A stretch of 64,000 nt of DNA from positions 186,001 to 250,000 of the forward strand of contig CAWDWD010000023.1 of the NCBI GenBank assembly GCA_963805915.1, written 5' to 3'. Position numbers and translations under genes: made by a program. Under the pieces are notes generated by a model. That model was not told where the DNA came from and searched no databases. It worked only from the letters and a program-made list of their open reading frames with translations. Each line of letters starts with the position of its first letter. The stretch's first letter is position 1. Origin of the DNA: JAEULH01 sp963805915 (GTDB taxonomy: Bacteria; Pseudomonadota; Alphaproteobacteria; Rhodospirillales; Defluviicoccaceae). Shown here in pieces: positions 40,815 through 49,645 of this stretch.

Positions 40815-41735
40815 ATGACGGAGATTACCGCTTCCCTGGTCAAGGAACTGCGGGAAAAAACCGGTGCCGGCATGATGGATTGCAAAAAGGCCCTGATCGA
40901 AAGCGGCGCCGACATGGAAGCCGCCATCGACTGGCTGAGGAAGAAGGGCTTGTCCGCCGCCGCGAAAAAATCGGGCCGGATCGCCGCCGAAGGGCTGGTT
41001 GGCGTCAGCATCGGAGAGCGCAGCGCGGCGGTCGTCGAGGTCAATGCCGAGACCGACTTCGTTTCGCGCAACGAACACTTTCAGGCGTTCGTCAAGGACG
41101 TCGGCGCGGCGGCGTTAGCGAGCGGCGGCGACCTCGACGCGGTTAAGGCAAAGACCTTGGCGTCCGGCCGCTCGGTCGAGGAAGAGCTCACCCACTTGAT
41201 CGCGACGATCGGCGAGAACATGAGCTTGCGCCGGGCTGATTACATCGCGGTCGAGCGCGGCTGCGTCGCCAGCTACGTCCATTCCGCGCAGGCGCCGGGT
41301 CTTGGCCGCATCGGCGTCCTCGTAGGCTTGGCGGGGGTCGCGGCGACGCCGGCGCTGGAGACGCTCGGCAGGCAGTTGGCGATGCATGTCGCCGCCGCCA
41401 ACCCGCAGGCGATTTCGCGCAACGATGTCGACCCCGAGACGCTGGATCGCGAGCGACACATCCTGTCCGAGCAGGCGCGCGCCAGCGGCAAGCCGGAGCA
41501 AATCATCGAAAAGATGGTTGAGGGCCGGCTCGGCAAGTTCTTCGAGGACGCCTGTCTGCTCGAGCAGACGTTCGTCATCGACGGCGAGCGCAAGGTCGGC
41601 AAGGTGCTCGACGACGCGAGTAAGGAGATGGGCGGCGCAATTACGGTCCAACGCTTCGTTCGCTTCGCACTCGGCGAGGGCATCGAGAAAAGGGAAGAAG
41701 ATTTCTCGAGCGAGGTCGCCAAGGTCGCTGGCTGA
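40815..41735 (+). CDS. tsf: Translation elongation factor Ts
   Basis: Nucleotide exchange factor for EF-Tu, 306 residues. The N-terminal UBA-like domain with VKELREKTGAGMMDCKKALIE and the core signature VEVNAETDFVSRNEHFQAF are intact; the C-terminal part QTFVIDGERKVGKVLDDASKEM is normal. A 77-base gap separates it from rpsB, the classic pairing. Confidence 0.97.
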   Translation: MTEITASLVKELREKTGAGMMDCKKALIESGADMEAAIDWLRKKGLSAAAKKSGRIAAEGLVGVSIGERSAAVVEVNAETDFVSRNEHFQAFVKDVGAAALASGGDLDAVKAKTLASGRSVEEELTHLIATIGENMSLRRADYIAVERGCVASYVHSAQAPGLGRIGVLVGLAGVAATPALETLGRQLAMHVAAANPQAISRNDVDPETLDRERHILSEQARASGKPEQIIEKMVEGRLGKFFEDACLLEQTFVIDGERKVGKVLDDASKEMGGAITVQRFVRFALGEGIEKREEDFSSEVAKVAG

Positions 41736-41773
41736 CCCGTGTTGAGTGTGAGCACGACGAAAAGGGGACGATC

Positions 41774-42505
41774 GTGACAGCCGAGATCGCCTACAAACGC
41801 GTTCTCCTCAAATTATCCGGCGAGGCGCTGATGGGGAGCCGCGGGTACGGTCTTGATCTCGCCACCGTCGAGCGAATCGGCGGCGAGATCAAGACCGTCC
41901 ACGACATGGGCGTCGAACTCTGCCTGGTGATTGGCGGCGGCAATATCTTTCGCGGCGTCTCGGCGGCGGCGAGCGGCATCGAGCGCACCAGCGCCGACTA
42001 CATGGGCATGCTGGCGACGGTAATGAACGCCATCGCGGTGCAAAGCATTCTCGAGCGCCAAGGCCTTCAGACCCGGGTCCAGTCCGCTATTCCGATGGCC
42101 ACGGTGTGCGAGCCGTACATTCGAAGGCGAGCGATGCGGCACATGGAAAAGGGCCGCATCGTCATCTTCGCGGCCGGAACCGGCAATCCCTTCTTCAGTA
42201 CCGATACCGCCGCGGCGCTTCGCGCGGTCGAGATGGGCTGTGACGCGCTGCTCAAGGGCACCCAGGTGGATGGGGTCTATAGCGCCGATCCGCGCAAGGA
42301 CAAAACCGCGCGGCGGTTTGAAACGTTGACCTATCATGACGTTCTGGCGCTGGATCTGAAGGTGATGGACGGCTCGGCCGTTGCGCTCGCGCGCGATAAC
42401 GCGCTTCCCATCTTGGTCTTTTCCATCCAACATCCAGGCGCATTCGCCGAGATGGTGGTCAACCGCGGGACGTTTACGATTATTCACAAGGGAGCCGAGA
42501 AGTGA
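41774..42505 (+). CDS. pyrH: Uridylate kinase
   Basis: Converts UMP to UDP for RNA, lipid and wall precursor synthesis. The 243-residue amino-acid-kinase-fold protein has KRVLLKLSGEALMG, the GGGNIFRG loop, ADYMGMLATVMNAIAVQ and GTGNPFFSTDTAAALRA. Translation starts at GTG 41774 behind AAAGGGGA. The stop overlaps frr by four bases. Confidence 0.96.
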   Translation: MTAEIAYKRVLLKLSGEALMGSRGYGLDLATVERIGGEIKTVHDMGVELCLVIGGGNIFRGVSAAASGIERTSADYMGMLATVMNAIAVQSILERQGLQTRVQSAIPMATVCEPYIRRRAMRHMEKGRIVIFAAGTGNPFFSTDTAAALRAVEMGCDALLKGTQVDGVYSADPRKDKTARRFETLTYHDVLALDLKVMDGSAVALARDNALPILVFSIQHPGAFAEMVVNRGTFTIIHKGAEK

Positions 42506-43071
42506 GCCGCCCGGAATTTGATGCCCTGACGCAGGAAAGCGCGCGCAAGATGCAAAGCGCGGTCGATGTGTTGCAAAAGGAGTTCGGCGGCCTGCGAACG
42601 GGTCGCGCCGCGACCAGTCTTCTCGAGCCGATCATCGTCGAAGCCTATGGCAGCGCGATGCCGATTAGCCAGGTCGCCACGCTCGGCGCGCCCGACCCCC
42701 GGACCTTGACGGTGCAGGTTTGGGACAAGGGTACGGTCAAGGCCGTCGAGAAGGCCGTTCGCGATGCCGGGCTCGGCTTGAACCCATCGGTCGACGGCCA
42801 GCTCGTGCGCATTCCTATCCCGATGCTGACCGAGGAGCGGCGGGTCGAGCTGTCCAAGGTCGCCGCGCGCTATACCGAGGAGGCGCGCGTTTCGGTCCGC
42901 AACGTGCGCAGGCACGCGATGGAGGAACTGAAGCGGGCGGAAAAGGAAAGTAGCCTGTCGCAGGACGAGCATCGCGATCTCGGCCGGCAGATTTAGGATC
43001 TCACGGACTCTTTCGTGAAAAAGATCGACGAGGCGCTGGAGAAGAAAGAAGCGGAGATCTTGCAGGTTTGA
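42502..43071 (+). CDS. frr: Ribosome recycling factor with an in-frame amber codon
   Basis: RRF splits post-termination ribosomes with EF-G and is normally essential. The frame runs 164 codons to TAG at 42994-42996 and, in the same frame, continues DLTDSFVKKIDEALEKKEAE and ILQV to TGA at 43069-43071. The part after TAG matches the RRF C-terminus exactly, and the usual residue at this position is Gln (CAG), one base away. Full length with the amber read as a residue is 189, the normal size. Core motifs such as LRTGRAATSLLEPIIVEAYGS and IPIPMLTEERRVELSK are intact. TAG serves as stop elsewhere in the window, so this is a nonsense mutation, a suppressed codon or a sequence error. Confidence 0.9.
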
Positions 43072-43083
43072 CGGCCAGCACTC

Positions 43084-43872
43084 ATGCTGAGCGATCTCAC
43101 CGTCAGAGTTGTCTCCGCCGTCTGTCTCGGGATTCCGTTCCTTCTCGCCGTCTACGCTGGGCGGCCATACTTCGATATTTTAATCGTCCTCGCGGCGGGG
43201 CTGCTGGCTTGGGAATGGTTTCGATTGGTGTTGGCAACCGAGCCGCTCGGCTCGACGCGGTTCGTGTTTCTCGGTTGCGTGGTTGTTTGCGCGTTCGTTG
43301 CCGCCGTCGCGCCCGTCTGGCTCGCGTTCGTTGCCGTCGTCCTGGCTGCCGGCGCCGTCCTGATCGCATCGGGCGGGAATGGCTGGCTCGCCGCCGGTGT
43401 GCCCTACTTGGCGCTGCCGTGCGTGACCATTCTGTGGTTGCGGCACAATGAGCTTGATGGCCGCGCCACCGTCTTCTGGCTGCTCGCGGTTGTTTGGGCG
43501 TCGGACATTGGCGCATATTTTATTGGCCGGCTGATCGGCGGTCCGAAACTCGCCCCGCGGATCAGCCCCAACAAGACCTGGGCCGGCTTTTGCGGTGGTG
43601 CTCTTGCCGCCGCGCTGGCGGGCGCGCTTACCGTTACGAGTCTCGGCGGGGAATCGGTTTGGCCGATCGTCTTCGTCAGCGTCACGGTCGGGATCGGCGC
43701 CCAGGGCGGAGATCTGTTGGAGTCCTGGCTGAAGCGCCGTTTTGGGGTCAAGGATACGAGTCGGTTGATACCTGGCCACGGCGGCGTCCTTGACCGCGCC
43801 GACGGGCTCATGACCGCGGCCGTACTCTCGGCATTGATCGTCGCGTTGAGCGAAGGCACTATGTTCAGATGA
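43084..43872 (+). CDS. cdsA: Phosphatidate cytidylyltransferase
   Basis: Makes CDP-diacylglycerol for phospholipid synthesis in the inner membrane. The 262-residue protein has about seven hydrophobic segments and the CDP-alcohol signature near the C-terminus: ISPNKTWAGFCGG, then GGDLLESWLKRRFGVKDTSR and LIPGHGGVLDRADGL. It starts 12 bases after the frr C-terminus. uppS, which normally lies between frr and cdsA in alphaproteobacteria, is not there. Confidence 0.94.
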   Translation: MLSDLTVRVVSAVCLGIPFLLAVYAGRPYFDILIVLAAGLLAWEWFRLVLATEPLGSTRFVFLGCVVVCAFVAAVAPVWLAFVAVVLAAGAVLIASGGNGWLAAGVPYLALPCVTILWLRHNELDGRATVFWLLAVVWASDIGAYFIGRLIGGPKLAPRISPNKTWAGFCGGALAAALAGALTVTSLGGESVWPIVFVSVTVGIGAQGGDLLESWLKRRFGVKDTSRLIPGHGGVLDRADGLMTAAVLSALIVALSEGTMFR

Positions 43873-45098
43873 CAGCGATAGCCCCTCGGGCCTCAGCCGG
43901 CGGATCCTCGGCCGGCGTCTCCGTGCGCAGTGTCAGCATTCTCGGCTCGACCGGCTCCGTCGGCTGCAACACGGTCGACCTGCTCGAGCGCGACCGTGAC
44001 GGCTTCGTCGTCGAGGCATTGACCGCCAACCGCAACGTCGATCTGCTCGCCGGCCAGGCGCGGCGTCTTGGCGCCAAGCTCGCCGTGGTCGCCGACGAAA
44101 GCCGATACGGCGCACTGAAGGCCGCGTTATTCGGCAGCGGCATCGCCGCCGCGGCCGGACCCCAGGGTCTCATCGAGGCCGCCGAACGGCCGGCGGACTG
44201 GGTCATGGCGTCGATCGTCGGCGCCGCCGGGCTGTTGCCAACGCTTGCCGCGGTGCGCCGGGGCGCGATCATCGCTCTCGCCAACAAGGAATGCCTCGTT
44301 TGCGCCGGCGCGTTGATGATGGGAGAGATCGCTCGTTGCGGCGCGACGCTGGTGCCGGTGGATTCCGAGCACAGCGCGATCTATCAGGCCTTCGACTTCG
44401 CCAACGCCGACAAGGTTGACAGCGTCATCCTCACCGCCTCGGGCGGTCCTTTTCGCGACTTCGACATCGCGCGAATGGCGTCGGTGACTCCGGCCGAGGC
44501 GGTCGCCCATCCGAACTGGGACATGGGCGCGAAAATTTCGGTCGATTCCGCGACAATGATGAATAAGGGGCTCGAGTTGATCGAGGCCTTTCATCTATTT
44601 CCCGTCACCGCGGAACAGCTGAACGTCGTTGTTCACCCGCAATCCATCATCCATAGCATGGTCGCCTATGTCGACGGATCGGTTGTCGCGCAGCTGGGGC
44701 TGCCGGATATGCGCACGCCGATCGCCTACGCGCTGGCTTGGCCCAAGCGGATGAAGGCCCCGGCGCCGAAGCTCGATCTTGCCGCGATCGGCCAATTGAC
44801 CTTCTCCGCGCCCGACGAGGTACGCTTCCCGGCGCTGCGAATCGCGCGCGAGGCGTTGCGGGCCGGCGGCGCGACCGCGGCGGTCCTTAATGCCGCCAAC
44901 GAAATTGCCGTCGCGAGCTTCCTCTCCGGCGCGATCGGCTTTCTTGATATCGCGCGAGTGGTGGAGCACGCTATATCTTCCATGGAGCGCAGGCCGATCG
45001 CCAGCATCGATGATGTGACCGCGGTCGATCACGAAGCGCGGCGCAAGGCGCAAGACATCATCTCGCATCTGAGGCGTCCCGCCGTCTACTCGGCGTGA
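43869..45098 (+). CDS. dxr: 1-deoxy-D-xylulose 5-phosphate reductoisomerase
   Basis: Second step of the non-mevalonate isoprenoid pathway, using NADPH and a divalent metal. The 409-residue protein has SILGSTGSVGCNTVDLLER, ANKECLVCAGALM, the metal and substrate block VPVDSEHSAIYQ, ILTASGGPFRDF and the flexible loop HPNWDMGAKISVDSATMMNKG. A 17-residue Ser/Gly-rich leader precedes the Rossmann start. ATGA overlap with cdsA. Confidence 0.96.
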   Translation: MTAIAPRASAGGSSAGVSVRSVSILGSTGSVGCNTVDLLERDRDGFVVEALTANRNVDLLAGQARRLGAKLAVVADESRYGALKAALFGSGIAAAAGPQGLIEAAERPADWVMASIVGAAGLLPTLAAVRRGAIIALANKECLVCAGALMMGEIARCGATLVPVDSEHSAIYQAFDFANADKVDSVILTASGGPFRDFDIARMASVTPAEAVAHPNWDMGAKISVDSATMMNKGLELIEAFHLFPVTAEQLNVVVHPQSIIHSMVAYVDGSVVAQLGLPDMRTPIAYALAWPKRMKAPAPKLDLAAIGQLTFSAPDEVRFPALRIAREALRAGGATAAVLNAANEIAVASFLSGAIGFLDIARVVEHAISSMERRPIASIDDVTAVDHEARRKAQDIISHLRRPAVYSA

Positions 45099-45120
45099 CC
45101 GGAAAACTCACCGGAGCATA

Positions 45121-46254
45121 ATGGGCATTTTCGAATACCTATGGGATTGGATCCTGCCGTTTCTGATCGTGCTCACGGTCCTCGTATTTGTTCACGAGCT
45201 TGGGCACTACTGGATCGCGCGGCGCGTCGGCATCCGCGTCGAGACATTCTCGATCGGCTTCGGTCCCGAGTTGTTCGGCTGGACCGACTCCCATGGCACG
45301 CGCTGGAAGTTCAGCGCCGTTCCGCTCGGCGGCTACGTCAAGATGTTCGGCGAGCACGACTTCGATGAAGACGACAAGGATCATGTGATGACCCCGGAGG
45401 AGCAGGCGGTCTCCTTCCAGAACAAGGGTGTCTACCAACGCAGCGCCGTCGTGTTCGGCGGCCCCTTCGCCAACTTCCTCTTCGCCATCGTGGTTTTGGC
45501 CGCGTTGTTCGCCGCCGTCGGCATGCCGACGCCGCTGGCCGGAGTCGGGTTGGTACAGCCCGACAGCGCGGCCGCGCGGGGCGGCTTCGAGAAGGGCGAC
45601 CTGATCGTGGCGATCGACGGCCAGCCGATCCGGTGGTTCGAAGACGTCCGTCTGACGGTCCGCGATCATCCAGGCGATGAACTCCGCTTCGACATCGTTC
45701 GCGATGGCGAGGCGATGAGCCTGACGGCGACACCGTCGTCTCAGCCGGGCGGGATCGGCGACGGCGAGCCCGCCGAAGTCGGGCTCCTCGGAATCACGCC
45801 CGATCCCGCGCAGGTCGGGTATGTGCGTCTGGGGCCGGTCCGTTCGGTCCTGACCGCCTTCGAGCGGACCTACGAACTGACGGCGCAGATTCTCTCGGCG
45901 TTGTGGCAGATCGTCACCGGGACTCGGACCGCCGGGGAGCTCGGTGGTCCGATCCGCATCGCGCAACTATCGGGTCAGATGGCAAGTGACGGGGCGGTCA
46001 ACTTTTTCCTGTTCATGGCTGCCTTGTCGGTCAACCTGGGATTGATCAACCTGTTGCCAATACCGATGCTTGACGGCGGCCACCTTGCCTTCTATGCCGT
46101 GGAGGCCATTCGCGGACGACCGCTGAACAAAAGAATTCAGGAATACGGTTTCCGCATCGGTTTGGCGTTCGTCTTGATGCTGATGATTTTTGCGACTTGG
46201 AATGATCTGATGAACTTGAAAGTCTTCGAATATTTTCGCGGACTGATGAGTTGA
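45121..46254 (+). CDS. rseP: Site-2 intramembrane zinc protease RseP
   Basis: Inner-membrane protease of the envelope stress pathway, which cleaves anti-sigma factors and signal peptide remnants. The 377 residues contain the zinc motif HELGH at residues 25-29 in the first helix, one clear PDZ domain around VQPDSAAARGGFEKGDLIVAIDGQP, and the distal metal ligand in NLLPIPMLDGGHL. The standard order dxr-rseP-bamA is kept and its stop overlaps the bamA start. Confidence 0.95.
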   Translation: MGIFEYLWDWILPFLIVLTVLVFVHELGHYWIARRVGIRVETFSIGFGPELFGWTDSHGTRWKFSAVPLGGYVKMFGEHDFDEDDKDHVMTPEEQAVSFQNKGVYQRSAVVFGGPFANFLFAIVVLAALFAAVGMPTPLAGVGLVQPDSAAARGGFEKGDLIVAIDGQPIRWFEDVRLTVRDHPGDELRFDIVRDGEAMSLTATPSSQPGGIGDGEPAEVGLLGITPDPAQVGYVRLGPVRSVLTAFERTYELTAQILSALWQIVTGTRTAGELGGPIRIAQLSGQMASDGAVNFFLFMAALSVNLGLINLLPIPMLDGGHLAFYAVEAIRGRPLNKRIQEYGFRIGLAFVLMLMIFATWNDLMNLKVFEYFRGLMS

Positions 46255-48572
46255 CGCTACCGGGGGATTTGCGGTTGGGCCGTCGGCTTTATGTCGGTCT
46301 TTGCGTGATACTATGCGGATGGCTGACCGTTTGTTCGTCGTCGTTGGGGTTCGCGCAGTCCCGCGACGTCATTCGCCAGATTGTTGTCGAAGGGACGCAG
46401 CGGGTTGAGCCGAGCACCGTTCGCTCGTATCTGCTCGTTCAGGAAGGCGATGTCTTCGATGCCGGCCGGATCGACCGATCTCTGAAGAGTCTCTTCGCCA
46501 CCGGGCTGTTCGCCGACGTTTCGACCCGGCGCGATGGCGACAAGCTGGTGGTCTTGGTGACCGAAAACCCGATCATCAACCGCATAGCTTTCGAGGGTAA
46601 CGACAAGCTCGACGACAAGGCGCTCAACGCGGAGATCACGTTGCGTCCGCGGGTCATATACACCCGCCCCAAGGTTCAAAGCGATGTCAACAGGATCTTG
46701 AACCTGTACCGGCGCAGCGGCCGATTCGCGGCGACGGTCGATCCCAAGGTCATCCAGCTTGAGCAAAACCGGGTCGATGTTGTGTTCGAGATTAACGAGG
46801 GCGCGGTAACGTCGGTCGAGTCGATCCGCTTTATCGGCAACAAGGCCTTCGACGAGGGTGAGCTGCGCGAGGTGATTCGCACCAAGCAGAGCCGCTGGTG
46901 GCGATTTTTTAGCTCGGAGGACACCTACGATCCGGATCGCCTGGCGCTCGACCGGGAACTGCTCCGGCGATTCTACCTGTCCAAGGGCTACGCCGATTTC
47001 AGGGTCGAGTCGGCCGTCGCCGAACTGACGCCGGACCGGACCAACTTTCTGATGACGATCACCGTGGACGAGGGCGAGCGCTACCGTTTCGGCAAGGTCG
47101 ATGTTGACAGCGCCCTGCCCGGTCTCAGCGCCGAAGCAGTGCGTGATGTCGTCATTTCGCGATCGGGTGAGTGGTATAACGCCGACGAGATCGAGAAGTC
47201 GATCGACGCCATCAACAAGGATGCCGGCGACCTCGGTTACGCTTTCGTTGATGTGCGTCCCCAGATCCAGCGGAACCGCGATACCCGTACCATCGACGTC
47301 GACTATGTCATCAACGAAAGCCCGCGGGTGTTCGTCGAGCGGATCGACATCACCGGGAACGTCCGGACCATGGATCACGTGATCCGCCGTGAGTTCCGCT
47401 TTGCCGAAGGCGACGCGTTCAACGCCGCCAAGCTCCGCCGGTCGCGTCAACGCATCCAGGATCTGGATTATTTCGAAAAGGTCGACATCGAACAGGTTCC
47501 CGGCAGCACCCCGGACCGGGCCGTGGTCAAGGTCAACGTCGAGGAGAAGTCGACCGGCTCGCTGTCGGTCGGCGCTGGTTTTTCGACATCGAGCGGCATT
47601 CTTGGCGACATCAGCGTCCGCGAGCGGAACCTTCTCGGCCGCGGCCAGGATCTCAGGGCCTCGCTGCTCCTGGGCCAAAAGCAGCAGCAGGTTGATCTCA
47701 GCTTCACCGAACCGTACTTTCTCGACCGAAACGTCGCCGCGGGCTTTGACCTCTATTATGTCCAGACCAATCGTCGCAGCGAAAGTTCCTTCGATACGAC
47801 AACCTTGGGCGGCGCGCTGCGTGCCGGATACCCTATCACCGAACATCTGAACCAGAACTGGCGCTATACGCTTAAGCAGCAGGATATTCGCAATGTTCCG
47901 AATGACGCATCCGTGTTCGTCAAGGATGCCGAGGGCACCGATTTGGTTTCGGAAATTTCCCACTCGTTGCTGTATGACCGGCGCGACAGCCGGATCAATC
48001 CGTCCTCTGGATATTTCGGCAAGATCACGACGGACTTGGCGGGCGCCGCGGGGCTGATCGGTGATGTCCGCTACTTGCGCAATCGCCTTGATGCCGGCGT
48101 TTACTACCCAGTCACCGAAAAGTATGTGGCTTCTCTTACCGGCGGTGTGGGATACGTTTTTGGTATTGGTCAGGACGAGCGACTGCTCGACCGGTTTTTC
48201 ATTGGCGGCGAGGAGGTCCGCGGCTTTGCGACCGACGGCATCGGGCCGCGCGATCGTGACACTGGCGACGCGCTCGGCGGCAAGTGGTTCTATGCGACAT
48301 CGGCGCAGTTGTCGTTTCCGGTCGGACTGCCCGAGGAGTACGCCATTCGCGGCCGGGTTTTCAGCGACGTCGGCAGTTCTTGGGATCTATCGGTACCTTC
48401 GGATCAAAAGTATCTGGTCCAAGACAGCCCCGATCCGCGGGTTTCCGTCGGCACCGGGATCACCTGGGTCTCGCCCTTTGGGCCTCTTGGCGTTGATATC
48501 GGCTTCCCACTCGTCAAGAAAAGCTATGACAAGACCGAACTGCTTCGGGTCAATTTCGGGACAAGGTTCTAG
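46251..48572 (+). CDS. bamA: Outer membrane protein assembly factor BamA
   Basis: Central component of the beta-barrel assembly machine. The 773-residue precursor begins at TTG 46251, overlapping the rseP stop, with a signal sequence (YVGLCVILCGWLTVCSSSLGFAQ). Five POTRA repeats follow from IRQIVVEGTQRVEPSTVRSY to the VNVEEKSTGSLSVGAGFS boundary. The Omp85 barrel contains the conserved L6 motif EEVRGF and ends with NFGTRF, the expected C-terminal aromatic residue for barrel recognition. No frame irregularity. Confidence 0.96.
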   Translation: MTLPGDLRLGRRLYVGLCVILCGWLTVCSSSLGFAQSRDVIRQIVVEGTQRVEPSTVRSYLLVQEGDVFDAGRIDRSLKSLFATGLFADVSTRRDGDKLVVLVTENPIINRIAFEGNDKLDDKALNAEITLRPRVIYTRPKVQSDVNRILNLYRRSGRFAATVDPKVIQLEQNRVDVVFEINEGAVTSVESIRFIGNKAFDEGELREVIRTKQSRWWRFFSSEDTYDPDRLALDRELLRRFYLSKGYADFRVESAVAELTPDRTNFLMTITVDEGERYRFGKVDVDSALPGLSAEAVRDVVISRSGEWYNADEIEKSIDAINKDAGDLGYAFVDVRPQIQRNRDTRTIDVDYVINESPRVFVERIDITGNVRTMDHVIRREFRFAEGDAFNAAKLRRSRQRIQDLDYFEKVDIEQVPGSTPDRAVVKVNVEEKSTGSLSVGAGFSTSSGILGDISVRERNLLGRGQDLRASLLLGQKQQQVDLSFTEPYFLDRNVAAGFDLYYVQTNRRSESSFDTTTLGGALRAGYPITEHLNQNWRYTLKQQDIRNVPNDASVFVKDAEGTDLVSEISHSLLYDRRDSRINPSSGYFGKITTDLAGAAGLIGDVRYLRNRLDAGVYYPVTEKYVASLTGGVGYVFGIGQDERLLDRFFIGGEEVRGFATDGIGPRDRDTGDALGGKWFYATSAQLSFPVGLPEEYAIRGRVFSDVGSSWDLSVPSDQKYLVQDSPDPRVSVGTGITWVSPFGPLGVDIGFPLVKKSYDKTELLRVNFGTRF

Positions 48573-48576
48573 ATTG

Positions 48577-49140
48577 ATGAGATTGCGCCACTTGCTTTAC
48601 TTGGCGTTGGCTGCGGTTATTCTCGCGGCGGGCCCGGCGCCAGGCCATGCCCAGGAAATCTCGGCGGTTCGATTGGCCATTCTTGACGTCGGCCGGGTAC
48701 TGCGCGACGCGACCGCGGTTAATGGCATCCGAACGCAGCTGACCTCCTACATGGACTCCTATCGGGCGGATACTCAGAAAGAGGAGCAGTCACTGCGGAG
48801 CGCGCAGGACGAACTCGGCCGCAAGCGGACCATTCTATCGGCGGAAGCCTTCGCCGCGGAACGCGCGAAGCTGGAAAAGCGCCTCGGCGACGCGCAAGCC
48901 AAGGTCCAGGATCGACGCCAGTCGTTGGAACGGGTTCACGCCGAGGCCATGCAAAAGGTGCAGGATGTGCTGGCCAATATCGTTACGGCGGTGGGCAACG
49001 AGAAGAACCTGACGTTGATATTGCGCAAGGATCAGACGGTTTTCGCCGCGCCGTCCTACGACATCACCGAAGAGGTGCTGAGGCGTCTGAACAAGGAATT
49101 ACCGTCAGTAAAGATCGGCAACCCCAACAAGAAGGGCTGA
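48577..49140 (+). CDS. skp: OmpH/Skp family periplasmic chaperone
   Basis: A 187-residue precursor with a cleavable signal peptide (HLLYLALAAVILAAGPAPGHAQ) and a mature domain starting AVRLAILDVGRVLRD. It is followed by long charged helices (KEEQSLRSAQDELGRKRTIL to LERVHAEAMQKVQDVL) that form the tentacles of Skp. It holds unfolded outer-membrane proteins for BamA. It starts four bases after bamA. The frame is open upstream through bamA but only the ATG at 48577 gives a signal peptide. lpxD, the usual next gene, is missing. Confidence 0.92.
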   Translation: MRLRHLLYLALAAVILAAGPAPGHAQEISAVRLAILDVGRVLRDATAVNGIRTQLTSYMDSYRADTQKEEQSLRSAQDELGRKRTILSAEAFAAERAKLEKRLGDAQAKVQDRRQSLERVHAEAMQKVQDVLANIVTAVGNEKNLTLILRKDQTVFAAPSYDITEEVLRRLNKELPSVKIGNPNKKG

Positions 49141-49153
49141 CGGCAGCCCAATA

Positions 49154-49177
49154 GAGGTACCCACGGGCGAGGGTAAC
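49154..49177. terminator. Bidirectional hairpin between skp and fabZ
   Basis: The convergent genes are separated by 37 bases in which GAG-TACCC and GGGTA-CTC arms (roughly 49154-49178) can pair with small bulges around ACGGGCGA. No long T-tract; likely shared terminator. Confidence 0.35.
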
Positions 49178-49645
49178 TCAGTTGTCGCGAATCATCGCCG
49201 CGTAAGTGGCGTCGGCGACGATCATGCCGTCGACCTCGGCTTTGGCCGAGAACTTCCATACGTTTCCGCGCTGGCGCTCTTTTTCGACATGGACGAGCAG
49301 GCGATCGCCGGGTACGACCGGTTTGCGAAATCGCGCCGAATCGACGGACATGAAATAGACCAGACTGCCTTCGCGCTCGGGCCCGAGCGTTGCGACCACC
49401 AGAACGGCGGCCGTCTGCGCCATCGCCTCGACAATCAACACGCCGGGCATGATTGGATCGCTTGGGAAATGACCCTGAAAGAAGGGCTCGTTGATGGTAA
49501 CGCTCTTGACCCCCGTCGCCTTGACGTTGGCGACGAGATTGATCACCCGATCGATCATCAAGAAGGGATATCGATGCGGGATCATGCGCTGAATCCCGTG
49601 AATATCGATCACCTTCTCAACGACGGCCACCGCTTCCGTGTCCAT
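49178..49645 (-). CDS. fabZ: (3R)-hydroxyacyl-ACP dehydratase FabZ
   Basis: Dehydrates beta-hydroxyacyl-ACP in fatty acid elongation. The 155-residue hot-dog protein has MIPHRYPFLMIDRVINL, the catalytic His59 in FFQGHFPSDPIMPGVL and Glu73 in IVEAMAQTAAV. ATG 49645 is chosen since the longer open frame to 49951 encodes only low-complexity residues from a tandem repeat. In related genomes fabZ lies after lpxD in the same direction as bamA; here it stands alone and convergent to skp. Confidence 0.95.
   Translation of the reverse strand: MDTEAVAVVEKVIDIHGIQRMIPHRYPFLMIDRVINLVANVKATGVKSVTINEPFFQGHFPSDPIMPGVLIVEAMAQTAAVLVVATLGPEREGSLVYFMSVDSARFRKPVVPGDRLLVHVEKERQRGNVWKFSAKAEVDGMIVADATYAAMIRDN

Noticed and set aside
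42994..42996. TAG in frr as a recoded sense codon (alternative genetic code or pyrrolysine)
   Set aside because: TAG ends several intact genes in this window (hup, nuoB, mce, bamA) and no recoding machinery is visible; error or nonsense mutation is simpler.
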